A DNA stretch of 64,000 bases from Nitrosomonadales bacterium (GCA_016199835.1 JACQFX010000009.1:62001-126000), one strand, 5' to 3'; numbered from the stretch's first letter, positions 8,672-19,000 are shown. A program made the numbers and translations. Notes: generated by a model from the sequence alone, not told the origin.

Positions 8672-9682
8672 TTACGGAATGCATCTGTGTTTCACCGTTT
8701 CGGCCAAGCCCTGCTGCAAGGCGTAAGGCGGTGACCAATTCAACTCGCGGCGGATTTTACCATCGTCGACCCGTAACGACCCCAGCAAACGTTCTATCTG
8801 TTCATGTTTGCCTGTCAGCTTACCCGCCAGCCGCAACCATGTGGCCGGACAGGGGAACAGGCGCGAAGGAACATCCATGGCCGCCGCCAACTGCCGCAAC
8901 AGGTCCGGAGTGGAAACATCTTCGCCGTCAGAAACCAGATAGGTCTGCCCCGCAGCGGCGGGATGCTCGGCACAGGCCATCAAGGCATGCGCCAGATTGC
9001 CCACGTAGATCAGGCTGCGCAGATTGTGCACGGAAGCGAACGGCAGGGGGAAGCCCAGGGCAACCGCGTTCAGCATTTGTGCAAAGTTGCCTTTCACTCC
9101 TGAACCATAGACCAGAGGCGGGCGCACGATGACCACCTCCAGCCCGGTTTCCTCAGCGACCCGCTGCAAAGCCTGTTCGGCCTCCCATTTGGAAACGCCA
9201 TAGGAATCTTGCGGTGACGGTGCATCGGCTTCGGAGTATTTCTGCCCGTCACGAGTTGCTTCGCCATTGACCTTGATCGAACTGACATAGACTATGCGTT
9301 TCACGCCGCTGACTGCCGCGCTTCGCGCGAGATGCTCTGTGCCCGCCGTGTTCACGCGACGGAATTCGGCCAACGGGTCGGCAGCGGTGTCGCGCATCAC
9401 ATGCACCCGTGCGGCAAGATGCATCACAGTATTGACACCAGCCAGAGCAGATGACCAATCCGTTGCTGGGTTAATATCACCCACCTCGATCTGTGACAAC
9501 AGGCGGTCGGAACACCCCGGAAATAGGGATTTTTTACGGACTGCCGCTACCACTGCGGCGCCCTGCTCCTGCAACTTGCCGCATAGCTCGCGTCCGACGA
9601 AACCCGATGCGCCGGTAATCAGCACACGCTTTCCGCTATTCGATATCCGGTTTGCAGACGAACTCAGAACACGCCTCCCCAT
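8672..9682 (-). CDS. WbpV-like NAD-dependent epimerase/reductase
   Basis: Extended SDR enzyme. KRVLITGASGFVGRELC near the N-terminus is the NAD-binding loop, SSIKVNGE carries the catalytic serine and Y-x3-K appears in DSYGVSKWEAEQAL. It resembles WbpV-type reductases that convert UDP-4-keto-6-deoxy-GlcNAc to a quinovosamine- or fucosamine-type sugar. The ATG at 9682 (preceded by GGAAG at short spacing) is preferred; a TTG at 9721 would add 13 residues. It overlaps the upstream glycosyltransferase gene. WbpV-, WbpL- and WbpM-like genes occur in the same order, interrupted by the toxin-antitoxin pair. The exact product sugar is inference. Confidence 0.82.
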   Translation of the reverse strand: MGRRVLSSSANRISNSGKRVLITGASGFVGRELCGKLQEQGAAVVAAVRKKSLFPGCSDRLLSQIEVGDINPATDWSSALAGVNTVMHLAARVHVMRDTAADPLAEFRRVNTAGTEHLARSAAVSGVKRIVYVSSIKVNGEATRDGQKYSEADAPSPQDSYGVSKWEAEQALQRVAEETGLEVVIVRPPLVYGSGVKGNFAQMLNAVALGFPLPFASVHNLRSLIYVGNLAHALMACAEHPAAAGQTYLVSDGEDVSTPDLLRQLAAAMDVPSRLFPCPATWLRLAGKLTGKHEQIERLLGSLRVDDGKIRRELNWSPPYALQQGLAETVKHRCIP

Positions 9683-10494
9683 TTCTTCCAATAAACCAGG
9701 GCAGAGCGGATAAACACCCAACGCATGCGCCAGCTCCGGCGGGAATCGCGCGCCCAGCGATGAACCACCTTGACCGTCGGCACATAAATCACGCGCGCTA
9801 TCTTCAGCATGCGCCGGCCGATGTCGGCATCTTCAAAATACATGAAGAAGCTGGCATCGAATCCGCCCAGTTCGCGCAACCGCGCCGTGCGAAAAAACAT
9901 GCAGCAGCCAGTGGGAAACTGGATGCCCTCTATCTGCGAGGCATAATCGCACTCGCGCATCTCGAAGGCATCAAGCCCGGCCTGAAATAGCGACCTCAGC
10001 CATTCAGGCGCAAAACCGCGCAGGAACAGGATGAACAGGGTCGGGTTGCGCTTGCACAAATAGTGCCGCTCGCCATCTTCACCATATACCGCAGGCGTAA
10101 GCAAACCCGCGTCAGGGTTGGCCTCCATGAAATCCAGCGCCGCATGCAAAGCATCTTCGGCGACAAACAGATCGGGATTGATCACCAGATGATAATCCGA
10201 CTGCGTTTGCCCGATCACCAGATTATTGCCGTGCCCATAACCCGCATTGCCCGGCGCCTGCAACAAGCGCACCGTCCAGTCCGGCAGTTCCCCGGCTCGC
10301 TCCCTCACCCGTGCCCGCAACTGTTCATGCAGGATCGCGTCGCAGGAATTATCCACCAGCGTCAATTCAAGATGCAGGGCCTTGTCCTTCTTTGCATAGC
10401 GGGCAGCACGCTGCAAGGCCAGCAGCGTGCGTTCCAGCACCGCGAGGTCTGGCTTGTAGATCACCAGGGATGCGCTTAACGATAACTCAACCAT
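9664..10494 (-). CDS. WbbL-like rhamnosyltransferase, GT family 2
   Basis: 276-residue inverting GT2 with the layout of WbbL-like rhamnosyltransferases: ASLVIYKPD start, LVDNSCD nucleotide site, GNAGYGHGNN, the VINPDL metal motif, and FFMYFEDADIGRR late in the protein. A rhamnose donor would come from rfbBDAC at 28-32 kb. The ATG at 10494 is chosen because GGAG lies ten bases upstream and residue 1 then begins the fold; ATG 10503 and GTG 10575 are alternatives. It overlaps the upstream methyltransferase gene by eight bases. Confidence 0.83.
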   Translation of the reverse strand: MVELSLSASLVIYKPDLAVLERTLLALQRAARYAKKDKALHLELTLVDNSCDAILHEQLRARVRERAGELPDWTVRLLQAPGNAGYGHGNNLVIGQTQSDYHLVINPDLFVAEDALHAALDFMEANPDAGLLTPAVYGEDGERHYLCKRNPTLFILFLRGFAPEWLRSLFQAGLDAFEMRECDYASQIEGIQFPTGCCMFFRTARLRELGGFDASFFMYFEDADIGRRMLKIARVIYVPTVKVVHRWARDSRRSWRMRWVFIRSALVYWKKWGGVF

Positions 10495-11641
10495 TCGGCT
10501 CATACTCCGGATGACGCACGCAGAACCCCGGGCTGAGGTTTCCGGGATACTGGGGCGGCTCCACGAACGCCACACTCAGCGATGCCATCAGGTGCGCAGG
10601 TTTGACTCGCCCAGTTTCCAGCGCTGCCTGATCGGCGCGCGCGACCCGGTCGATGAAATCCGTATCCCACTGACGCGCGGGGTCGAAGTTCGGGCCTATA
10701 TCGCGGTCGATGAACACATCAATGACGTTGGCGAACGGAATGAATCTCAGGAAATGGAATCGCTCCAGCAGCAAGGGCAGAATATCCTGGGCGCGCACGC
10801 CCTCGAAACTCAGCCGCGAATTGTCAAAGTTCGTGTACGACTGTTGCGTTATGTTCAAACGCCGATTAACACGATATGACATCGGCAGTTGCTGCCAGAA
10901 CGTATCGATGATTTCCAGCGCTTCGGGCCAGCGCATATGCCCATTGCGCCCTATCATATCCGAAAGCACGAACCTTCCATCGCTTGCCAAGGCCCGGTGT
11001 ATCCCGTCAAACAATCCCTCCAGATTCACGACATGGTGCAGTGACTGGTTGGCAATAATCACCTGATAGCAACCCGCCTCCGGCGGCGCCCAGAGATTGA
11101 AGTCCGCCTGCGCCGCCACCAGATATTCTGCAACACCGCGCTGTGCAGCGAGTGCTGCGCCACGTGCAAGCATGGTTGCATTGATGTCCATGCACTCGAT
11201 TATGAATTCGCCATATCCCCTGTCCCTCAAACGACAGGCCAGTTCCACTTCAAAATCGCAGTTGCCGCACCCTATGCTCAGCAGACGCGCAGGCTGCCTG
11301 GGCACCGCACCAAGAACACGGACGATCTCGTTCAGGAAAAAATCTTCAATGCTGTTAAAACCGAATTCCCGCACCAGCGGTGCCAGGTATTTACCCGACC
11401 AGTAGTTATAGATGGGCGGCAAATCATGCACCTCGGTAACGCTCGCGTAATTTGCCTGTTCGATCAGTGTGCGTAGATAGTAGCGCAGGCCGGTATTCCG
11501 CACGCAGGCCTGACCATCGTCGGGGCGATAATAAATCCGCTTGACCCAAGGCAGCAGGCCGGTGGTTTTAAGCAACCAGCGAACTGCGCCCAACAGGCGA
11601 ACCAGCAGAAATTGGCATTTATCTTTCACAGCGCCCCTCAA
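10487..11641 (-). CDS. Class I SAM-dependent methyltransferase
   Basis: 384-residue protein with a Rossmann methyltransferase core in the middle third: LLSIGCGNCDFEVELA is motif I, ECMDINATML follows, and SLHHVVNLEGLFDGIHRAL is typical of the Methyltransf_11/12 group. The start is TTG at 11641, supported by GAGG seven bases upstream. The first 130 residues have no motif I recognise. It probably methylates a sugar or terminus of the surface glycan, since it lies between the heptose and glycosyltransferase genes. The substrate is unknown. Confidence 0.78.
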   Translation of the reverse strand: MRGAVKDKCQFLLVRLLGAVRWLLKTTGLLPWVKRIYYRPDDGQACVRNTGLRYYLRTLIEQANYASVTEVHDLPPIYNYWSGKYLAPLVREFGFNSIEDFFLNEIVRVLGAVPRQPARLLSIGCGNCDFEVELACRLRDRGYGEFIIECMDINATMLARGAALAAQRGVAEYLVAAQADFNLWAPPEAGCYQVIIANQSLHHVVNLEGLFDGIHRALASDGRFVLSDMIGRNGHMRWPEALEIIDTFWQQLPMSYRVNRRLNITQQSYTNFDNSRLSFEGVRAQDILPLLLERFHFLRFIPFANVIDVFIDRDIGPNFDPARQWDTDFIDRVARADQAALETGRVKPAHLMASLSVAFVEPPQYPGNLSPGFCVRHPEYEPNG

Positions 11642-11662
11642 TCCGACACCTCAGCCTTCGCT

Positions 11663-12241
11663 TCATATGGCAAATTTTTGCAGCGGCTCATGGTCTTGCC
11701 GTATCGAACGGAACCAGTCCATAAAATTCAGAAGGCTGGAAAATGCATGGTTTCCTTTCGTTGCCGCCATCGCATCCTGCGGTGCTATGAGCACTGAGCA
11801 GCCCACGCCGGCATTGATGGCCGCTTCGATATCGGATTCCTTGTCGCCCACCAGCATGGACTCTTTCAGATCCAGAGCCAGATCGCTCTGTGCGCGCAGC
11901 AGCATGCCGGGATTCGGCTTGCGGTCGAACGACTCTTTGCGAAAATCACCGATGCCCGCCTGCGGATGGTAGGGGCAGTGATAAACTGCCGTGATCGTGA
12001 TGTCCTGTTTGGCAAATTGCCCCAGCATCCACTGCGTCAGGTTCTGGAAGTCCTGCTCCGTATAGTAACCGCGTCCGATGCCAGCCTGGTTCGTCACCAC
12101 CACGAGCAGATAACCTTGCTCGTCGGCATAGCGGCAAACATCGAATATGCCCTCGACAAACTCGAATTTTTCCGGCTGATAAACATAGCCCTGATCCAGG
12201 TTAATGATGCCATCACGATCAAGGAAGAGCGCTTTTTTCAT
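11663..12241 (-). CDS. gmhB: D,D-heptose 1,7-bisphosphate 7-phosphatase, HAD-IIIA
   Basis: Removes the C7 phosphate of D-glycero-D-manno-heptose 1,7-bisphosphate in the GDP-heptose branch. The 192 residues begin MKKALFLDRDGIINLD, holding the HAD nucleophile D8 and acid D10. TNQAGIGRG is motif II, and DRKPNPGM with VGDKESDIEAA are motifs III and IV. CPYHP keeps half of the usual zinc site, but the later Cys-x-Cys pair is replaced by a FRKESFD stretch. The start overlaps the upstream hddC stop as ATGA. Neighbours gmhA, hddA and hddC complete the pathway. Confidence 0.9.
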   Translation of the reverse strand: MKKALFLDRDGIINLDQGYVYQPEKFEFVEGIFDVCRYADEQGYLLVVVTNQAGIGRGYYTEQDFQNLTQWMLGQFAKQDITITAVYHCPYHPQAGIGDFRKESFDRKPNPGMLLRAQSDLALDLKESMLVGDKESDIEAAINAGVGCSVLIAPQDAMAATKGNHAFSSLLNFMDWFRSIRQDHEPLQKFAI

Positions 12242-12945
12242 TTCATTGCATGCCTGATCTGACACGGTAATTCCACTTGGGCCCGCTGAAAATCTTCCGG
12301 CACACCGATGTCGATAAAGTATGTATCGCTGACATAGCCGCATAGCTTCACATCTTGCTGCGACAACGCAAGAAAATCCCGCTCGAAGGAAAAGACCTCG
12401 GGCCACTCCCTTGATTCGATGATGCCGCGATTCACCACATAGACGCCCGCATTGATCAAACCCGGGGCTGAGAGACCTTTCTCTTCAAAGCGCACGACAC
12501 GCCCATGCTCTACTCTAACGTTGCCATAGCGTGCCGTGTCTTCAAGCGGCTTCAGCGCCAAACTGATGTCGGCCTGCTGCGCATGATGGCAAACCAGCAT
12601 CGCCTGATAGTCCAGATCGAGAAAGGTATCGCCATTCAGCACAAAAACCTCGCCAGCGCCTCCCATCTGCATGGCCCGGCAAATCGCGCCGCCGGTGCCC
12701 AGAGGCCGGTCTTCTATCGCATAGCGAACACTCAGGGAGCCGAACCGGTCGCCAAAATAAGTGACAATGGTTTCATGCAGGTATCCCACCGACAGCACAA
12801 CATCGGTGAAACCGGACTCCTGCAACTGGCTCAGCAGCAGCGCGAGGAAGGGCGTTCCCGCAATGGGTGCCATAGGCTTGGGCACCTCCGACACCACGCC
12901 GCGCAGACGTGTGCCAAAACCGCCGGCCAGGATGATCGCCTGCAT
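12238..12945 (-). CDS. hddC: D,D-heptose 1-phosphate guanylyltransferase
   Basis: Nucleotidyltransferase (235 residues) that would make GDP-D-glycero-alpha-D-manno-heptose. AIILAGGFGTRLRGVVSEVPKP (3-24) is the GTP-binding signature, NGDTFLDLDY the metal-binding Asp site, and TGGAICRA a conserved turn. Length and the neighbouring GmhA, HddA and GmhB genes point to HddC rather than a mannose or glucose nucleotidyltransferase. It begins directly at the end of gmhA and overlaps gmhB by four bases, so translation is coupled. The activated heptose probably enters the O-chain. Confidence 0.88.
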   Translation of the reverse strand: MQAIILAGGFGTRLRGVVSEVPKPMAPIAGTPFLALLLSQLQESGFTDVVLSVGYLHETIVTYFGDRFGSLSVRYAIEDRPLGTGGAICRAMQMGGAGEVFVLNGDTFLDLDYQAMLVCHHAQQADISLALKPLEDTARYGNVRVEHGRVVRFEEKGLSAPGLINAGVYVVNRGIIESREWPEVFSFERDFLALSQQDVKLCGYVSDTYFIDIGVPEDFQRAQVELPCQIRHAMK

Positions 12946-13530
12946 CTAATGGAGCGCAGAAAACATTTGTTGTTCGACCAGCCCGCAGATGATGTGGCCG
13001 ATGATGATATGGCCTTCCTGGATCTTCGGCGTACTGTCCGAAGGAATCTCGATGCAATGATCCACCATCTCGGTGATGCGCGCCTTTTGATTGCCACTCA
13101 TCCCAACCGTCACCAGCCCCATATTCCCGGCTGTATCCAGCCCGGCCAGGATATTGGGAGAGCGCCCCGAAGTCGAAATGCCGAACAGCACATCTCCGGG
13201 CCTGGCAACGGCTTCGATCTGGCGCGAGAACAGTTGCTCGTAGCCAAAGTCATTGCCGATGGCGGTCATCACCGATGAATCCACCGTCAAGGCAAACGCC
13301 GGCAATCCGGGGCGGTTAAACGCGAAGCGGCTTACCATCTCACCGGCCAAATGTTGCGAGTCCGCAGCACTTCCACCGTTTCCCATAAACAATAGTTTGT
13401 TGCCATTCTTCAGCGCCGTCACGCAAGCTTCCACGACTGCCTGCACTGTCAGCAACAATTTGTGGTCTTCCGTCATAAGTGCAACCACACTTGCACTCTC
13501 ACGAATCTGAGCCAAGATTCTTTCTTGCAT
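12946..13530 (-). CDS. gmhA: Sedoheptulose-7-phosphate isomerase
   Basis: SIS-domain isomerase, 194 residues, that turns sedoheptulose 7-phosphate into D-glycero-D-manno-heptose 7-phosphate. GNGGSAADSQHLAGE is the phosphate and zinc-site signature, and FGISTSGRSPN the second sugar-phosphate loop; a late EGHIIIGHI histidine completes the metal site. The ATG at 13530 has GGAGG five bases upstream, while a GTG at 13542 is less likely. It shares one base with the hddA stop codon. This enzyme is the entry step for both ADP- and GDP-heptose; the neighbours indicate the GDP branch. Confidence 0.95.
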   Translation of the reverse strand: MQERILAQIRESASVVALMTEDHKLLLTVQAVVEACVTALKNGNKLLFMGNGGSAADSQHLAGEMVSRFAFNRPGLPAFALTVDSSVMTAIGNDFGYEQLFSRQIEAVARPGDVLFGISTSGRSPNILAGLDTAGNMGLVTVGMSGNQKARITEMVDHCIEIPSDSTPKIQEGHIIIGHIICGLVEQQMFSALH

Positions 13531-14555
13531 CACACCCTCCACGCCTGCGTACCATGTTTCGTGAAATGGCAGTTACTGACCTGCCCCTCGAATCGGCCCA
13601 GCGCCCGGATCACGCCCATGCGTTTATCAGGCGGGACAAAGAACATCATGAAGCCGCCGCCGCCCGCACCGGATACCTTTCCTGCCAGCGCACCCGCGCT
13701 GATCGCCACATCATAGATTTCGTTTATCAGCGGATTGGAAACCGTCCTGGCAGAACGCTTCTTGTTTTCCCAACCCGCACGCATCGAATCCACGATGCCG
13801 CTGAAATCGCCCCGTAACAGGCACTCCTTCATGGTCAATGCCTCGCGCTTGATCCCATGCATCGCCTCCACTGCATCCGTGGCTCCGGTCGCCACGTTGG
13901 CGCTCTGATCGGCGATGATCTTTGCCGACTCCCGCGACACGCCGGTATAGAACAATACCAGCGAGGCTTCCAGCTCGCAGATGATCCAGTTCTTGATCCG
14001 GAGCGGATTGATCACCGCGCGCTCATCCGCATAGAATTCCATGAAATTGAAGCCTCCGAACGTGGCTGAGTATTGATCCTGATGTCCACCCTGCAGCCCG
14101 CAATCAACCCGCTCAATCTTATAGGCCATCTGTGCGATCGTATAGTCGTCCAGCGGCAGGTTCAGCAATTCGGCGAACGCGCGTATCATCACCACGACCA
14201 GTGTCGAAGACGAACCCAGGCCGGAACCCGCAGGCGCATCGCAGAACGTGCTCAACTCCAGCGCAATGGGTACACCGCCGTGGTAATGCCGGATCATCTC
14301 GTTGTACACGGCCTTGTGCAAATCCAGCTTGCCATTCAACACCAGCGGTTCGGTGGTGGCGTTGGCCTCCTCCATCTGTTGGTCAGTCGCCACAAAGCGC
14401 ACGACCGGCTCATCCATGATCCGGATCACCGCATAGGCATAGCGGTCGATGGTGGCGTTCAATACATAACCGCCGTGGATATCGCAATAAGGAGAAACAT
14501 CGGTTCCTCCGCCAGCAATACCGAGGCGCAAAGGGGCGCGGGCACGAACGATCAT
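13530..14555 (-). CDS. hddA: D,D-heptose 7-phosphate kinase, GHMP family
   Basis: GHMP kinase of 341 residues that phosphorylates the anomeric position of D-glycero-D-manno-heptose 7-phosphate in the GDP-heptose pathway. It begins IVRARAPLRLGIAGGGTDVSPY, the substrate-binding motif; PAGSGLGSSSTLVVVM is the GHMP ATP loop, and KVSGAGGGGFMMFF is the C-terminal motif 3. It is followed by gmhA with a one-base overlap, then hddC and gmhB. It is preceded closely by a methyltransferase gene, so this is likely one long transcript. Confidence 0.92.
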   Translation of the reverse strand: MIVRARAPLRLGIAGGGTDVSPYCDIHGGYVLNATIDRYAYAVIRIMDEPVVRFVATDQQMEEANATTEPLVLNGKLDLHKAVYNEMIRHYHGGVPIALELSTFCDAPAGSGLGSSSTLVVVMIRAFAELLNLPLDDYTIAQMAYKIERVDCGLQGGHQDQYSATFGGFNFMEFYADERAVINPLRIKNWIICELEASLVLFYTGVSRESAKIIADQSANVATGATDAVEAMHGIKREALTMKECLLRGDFSGIVDSMRAGWENKKRSARTVSNPLINEIYDVAISAGALAGKVSGAGGGGFMMFFVPPDKRMGVIRALGRFEGQVSNCHFTKHGTQAWRV

Positions 14556-14567
14556 AAATTACCTCGC

Positions 14568-15305
14568 TTACAATGCCGAATCGTTTTCGAACGGCGGGCA
14601 TCCCTGATTCGACTGCTTCATCATCTGCATATCGTCCTGGTATTGATTCAGATGCAAACGCAGTTCACGCTCGGGCTGCTGCGCCGTTCGCGACCACCGC
14701 CCACCCGCCTGCACTTCCGCAGCCGTGCGCTTACGGATAACCAGTTCGATGCCGCATTCCGCCACCGGCGTCAGCGTCTGGTCAAATCGCGGCAAATCGA
14801 ATCGGTAACTTGCCGAGAGCTGCTCTATCCTGATAATTTCCGCACAAGGCCCAAGCTCGCGCAGCATATCCAGCAGATTGAGCGAACGGCCGCTCCATGA
14901 TTTCGCCTTGAAGATTGTAAACGTCCACTTGTGATCCCGATTGAACGTACTGGGGAACACACCCTGCTCGTACAGGTCTTCATCCGGCACGGTTATCACC
15001 ATGTGGCCGCCCTCGCGCACGACACGGAACCAGTTGCGCAATCCTTCCGCAGGATCGACCAGGTGTTCCAGGCAATGGCTGCTATGCACGAAGCCCAGCA
15101 TAGCATCGGCGACCCCTTTGAGGAACTGTGCATCCCCGTCCTCCCAATCCCAGGTCTTGATGTGGCCCATAAGCGGGAACAGCTCCTTGTACAGCGATAA
15201 AGGATCAGGCTTGCCTCCGATATCCAGTCCGTCGCCGACAAAATATCTGCGCAGGAAATTCGGGTCGGCGAGCCTGCGTTGTATCGACTTGCTGCATTCT
15301 TTCAT
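14568..15305 (-). CDS. SAM-dependent methyltransferase
   Basis: 245 residues with a compact class I methyltransferase fold. FVGDGLDIGGKPDPL is an unusual motif I; AMLGFVHSSHCLEHLVDPAEGLRNW and REGGHMVITVPDED are the later core strands seen in Methyltransf_11 proteins of polysaccharide loci. The C-terminal 60 residues are charged and possibly helical. It lies nine bases after the TylF-like methyltransferase gene and twelve before hddA. Probable role: O-methylation of a heptose or other glycan residue. The substrate is not evident. Confidence 0.75.
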   Translation of the reverse strand: MKECSKSIQRRLADPNFLRRYFVGDGLDIGGKPDPLSLYKELFPLMGHIKTWDWEDGDAQFLKGVADAMLGFVHSSHCLEHLVDPAEGLRNWFRVVREGGHMVITVPDEDLYEQGVFPSTFNRDHKWTFTIFKAKSWSGRSLNLLDMLRELGPCAEIIRIEQLSASYRFDLPRFDQTLTPVAECGIELVIRKRTAAEVQAGGRWSRTAQQPERELRLHLNQYQDDMQMMKQSNQGCPPFENDSAL

Positions 15306-15313
15306 TTCACACC

Positions 15314-16066
15314 TCAGGCTGGATTATTGAACGCGCGAAATACAAAGTGCGGCCAGATCTGTTCGGAATTCAATCCGTCGCGGCGAATCAGCAGCTCCTC
15401 CACCACCTCGGTCGCACCGATACAACTTGAAACGGTTGCGTCATCAAATACGAAATAGCCGCCGTCCACCATGAACGGCCTTACGCCTTCATAGGAATAT
15501 TTCACCGCAGGCTGAATATCACAATCAATGTGCGCGAGGCTGATTTTTCCTGCCTGCGCCATCACACTGTCGTTGGTGTCCTCGAAGAACCCCTTCACCA
15601 GCACCAGATTGTCCAGTTCCAGTTTTGCCACGCGCTCCTGCAGCCTGGAGAAATCCGCATCGGAGAAATCGCCTGCATTATGCGCATCGACGCTCTTGTC
15701 GGTCTGCGGCATCCCTGCAAAGCTGTCGAGCGCAAACACCTTCATACCGGGATACAGCTTTTGCGCGATATACGCCATGAAGATGGCACTGCCCCCCCGG
15801 TAAGTACCGTATTCGACGATATGCCCGAAAGGAATCCTTCCAAGGTAGAAGCGCATCAAAAGGAAGATGTTCATCCGGTTTTCTTCGCTCATGATGGTGC
15901 GATCCTTAGCGACAGAAAACGCCTCCTGATAGAGCGGGTCTCCCAGTATCTTTTCCTTCAGCCCCCCGAACTGGATACCCCAGCCGCGCTGATATCCTTC
16001 ATATACGTTGCGCCCCTTCCTGTTCCCTTGACTGATGCCATGCATCTCGGGCAGATATGATTGCAC
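15314..16066 (-). CDS. TylF/MycF-family O-methyltransferase
   Basis: 250 residues with the macrocin-O-methyltransferase (TylF) layout: VEYGTYRGGSAIFMAYIAQ for SAM binding, FALDSFAGMP with DSF as the family mark, and AHIDCDIQPAVKYSYEGVRPF with the metal-binding Asp residues. Known relatives methylate sugar hydroxyls of antibiotics and glycans. The start is GTG at 16066, with an AAGGAGAT Shine-Dalgarno six bases upstream; ATG at 16045 is the alternative. It follows the 1030-residue glycosyltransferase gene by ten bases. Confidence 0.84.
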   Translation of the reverse strand: MQSYLPEMHGISQGNRKGRNVYEGYQRGWGIQFGGLKEKILGDPLYQEAFSVAKDRTIMSEENRMNIFLLMRFYLGRIPFGHIVEYGTYRGGSAIFMAYIAQKLYPGMKVFALDSFAGMPQTDKSVDAHNAGDFSDADFSRLQERVAKLELDNLVLVKGFFEDTNDSVMAQAGKISLAHIDCDIQPAVKYSYEGVRPFMVDGGYFVFDDATVSSCIGATEVVEELLIRRDGLNSEQIWPHFVFRAFNNPA

Positions 16067-16076
16067 AATAATCTCC

Positions 16077-19000
16077 TTATATTGATTTCACTGCCCTGAT
16101 GATTAACTGTCCGCCACCAAGATGGCCAAATTCCGCAGACGCATATACCTCGACTCCCGCTTCCGAAAAGCCCACTGACCGTAGCGTCTGGATCACGTCC
16201 CAGCCAAAATCCGTGAATACCAACGAGCCTTCCGCAGAAACCGGATTGCCGTGGTACACGGGCGGCAACAGATGTTTCTCCCCCCCCGCTTCCAATTCTG
16301 CCCGCACCACTGAATTATCGTAATCTCGATGGAACGGGATGCTGGCCAACAGCACTCCGCCCGGCCGCAGGATGCGGGCGCATTCCGCCAGCGCCTTGCC
16401 GGGATCCGGAACATGTTCGAATACATCGTTGCTGATTACCATATCCAGCGAACCGTCCGCGAAACTCGAGTTCATCACATCTTCGTGGCGTATCCCGTTT
16501 ATTAGCTGCCCGCTACGATATTCAAAGCCAAGATACTCGCTGCCAATGATCTGGTTTGCGGGAAATGCATTTGTTGCCCACTGGTAGATCGCCGTGACCT
16601 GCTCCATGAAATATATTTTCACGTCGCGATGTTGCTCCAGATGTTGTTTGACCAGAGTAGCAATCAGGCGCTGCCGGTTATTCATCTGACAGAACGGACA
16701 TACCAATCTTTCGCGCCAATTGGGAATCCAGCCATTTGCCATGCGCTGCCCCCCAGCCTGCATATCAACCAGCATCGGCACCGCCTTATTGCAGGGCACG
16801 CAATATCCATTGACTGAAAAAGCTTCTGCCTTGGCGCTTGCCACAAGGCGCTCTTCTATATCGCGGATAACAGCCAGCTCTTTCTGCTGCATCCCCCGCT
16901 CATATTCTTTTCGATCATGTGCCACGAAAACCGGAATCAACTTAGCGGAAGGCCGTTGGCTGCCGGAGTATTCCGCGCGCTGAATAATGGGCGAGAAAAG
17001 CTTTAATGGATGAACATTGCGTTGCACCTTGAATTCCAGCCCGGACAGAATGTTCGCCAATACCCGCCAGGCGGCCTCCGCGCCCCACGCCTGGTCGGCG
17101 AACGCCAATCCCGCTTTGCTAATCTTGTTCCAGAGCAACTCGTCCCCATAAAGTCTGGCGATGGTCGAAGCGATTGCTGTCGCCCCATCCGCCACCAGTA
17201 TGTTTTCGCCATCGGTAAGCGACATGCCCTCGACTGCAAGCGTGGTAGCGACGACCGGCAGCCCGACTACCATGGCCGAACCGATCTTGCCCTTGATCCC
17301 TGCGCCATAACGCAACGGTGCGACCGATATCCGCATCCTGTCCAGCAACGAATCCAGATCTTCTACAAATCCGGTGATGATCACGTCGTCACCGGCAAGC
17401 TTCTGAAGCGCGTCAGGCGGGTTGCTGCCCACCGCATGGAAGCGCACGCCCGGCAACTGCATGCGCAGCAGCGGCATAACCTCAGAGACAAAAAATTTCA
17501 CTGCATCCACATTGGGCGGATGCTGGTAGCCACCCACAAAAACAATATCGCGCCGCCCGGAAAAATTCTGCTCTGTGCCGCGCACATTCATGATGAGCGG
17601 AAACACATGGATCTTTTCCGCAGGCAATTCAGGCCGCAGCATTTCCAGCTCGGTCGTACTGTGAACAATGGAGGCATCTGCCGAACGGATAGCCGTAAAC
17701 TCCCGCAGCTTCATCTCTGCGGCCTGCTTCATTCTGCTTGTGCTATTCAGCAGCTCAGCTTCACGCTGGAGCCTGAGATAGTGAAGATCGACGGTGTGAT
17801 ACAGCACCTTCGCCTGCGGGCAATATTTGCGTATCGCCCTAGTGTATCGCTCCGCCATATCCGGACGAAACAGAAATGCGAGATCATATCGGTAACCTGC
17901 TTGCTTCAGGTGTTTCTCCACCGTACTGATATAAGGCGCATAGAGCACCTCAACCCCGGCGCGCTGAAGTGCGGTAGTGTACTCGGGCAGATACAGAAAG
18001 TTGTAGGCTGCGGCAAAGGTCACCTGGAAATTCATCTCGCGCAGCAGCAGCAGCAAGTTAAATACTGTTAGCGAGCCCGCATCCTGGTTAGGCATGGGCG
18101 TGCAATAGTCAAGAACCAGCACGCGATATCTGGCCATTCTATCCTTCGCTTTATCTACCTCCTTTCCAGCGACCTGATGCGACGCGAGTCTATGCTTCCA
18201 TCGCTCATATAGCTTCTTGCTGTTTTCAACCTGATAAGCCTTGATGCCCTGCGTCGTATCGGTTCCGGAAGTAATGCCCTCGTAATGGATGACCGTTGAA
18301 AGCGGCTGATAGATGACCCTGTACCCCTGGTCGCGAACCTTGAGCGCCAGGTCAGAATCTTCGCAATACGCAGGCAGGTAATGCTCATCAAAGCCGCCCA
18401 ACCCGGCAAACAGCGATTGGGGGAGCATGATGGATGCGCCTGAACAATAATCGACTTCCCTGGCATAGTTGTACACGGGCAATAAGGGATCATCAAAACG
18501 CCCAAAGTTACAGGCACTACCGTCCCGCCATATGATGCCTCCTGCCTCTTGCAAACGCCCATCAGGATAAACGAGTTTGGAACCAGCCAGACCGGCACCG
18601 GGAAACTCGCTGAATGTCATTAACAGCTCATCCAGCCAGCCGGGAGTCACTTCTGTGTCGTTATTCAGGAAACATAAATATTCGCCTCGTGCAGCATGGG
18701 CGCCGATATTGCATGAGCGGATGAAGCCCTGATTTCCAGAATTGCAGATCAGGCGAATGCCGCTAACCTTTTCGAGCCTTGCTACTGAATCATCGGGCGA
18801 ACAATCATCCACCACAATAACTTCAAATGAGACGCATGATGGCGTGGCGGCAATCGAGGACAGGCATTGCCATGTGTAGTTTATCTTCCCATAGATCGGG
18901 ATAATGATCGAAACCGCCGGATTCTCCGAAGACGCTATATGAATTCCGTTATCAAAATTTGCCGCCCCGTGAAACCTCGGTTTGATATGGCGTTGCGTGG

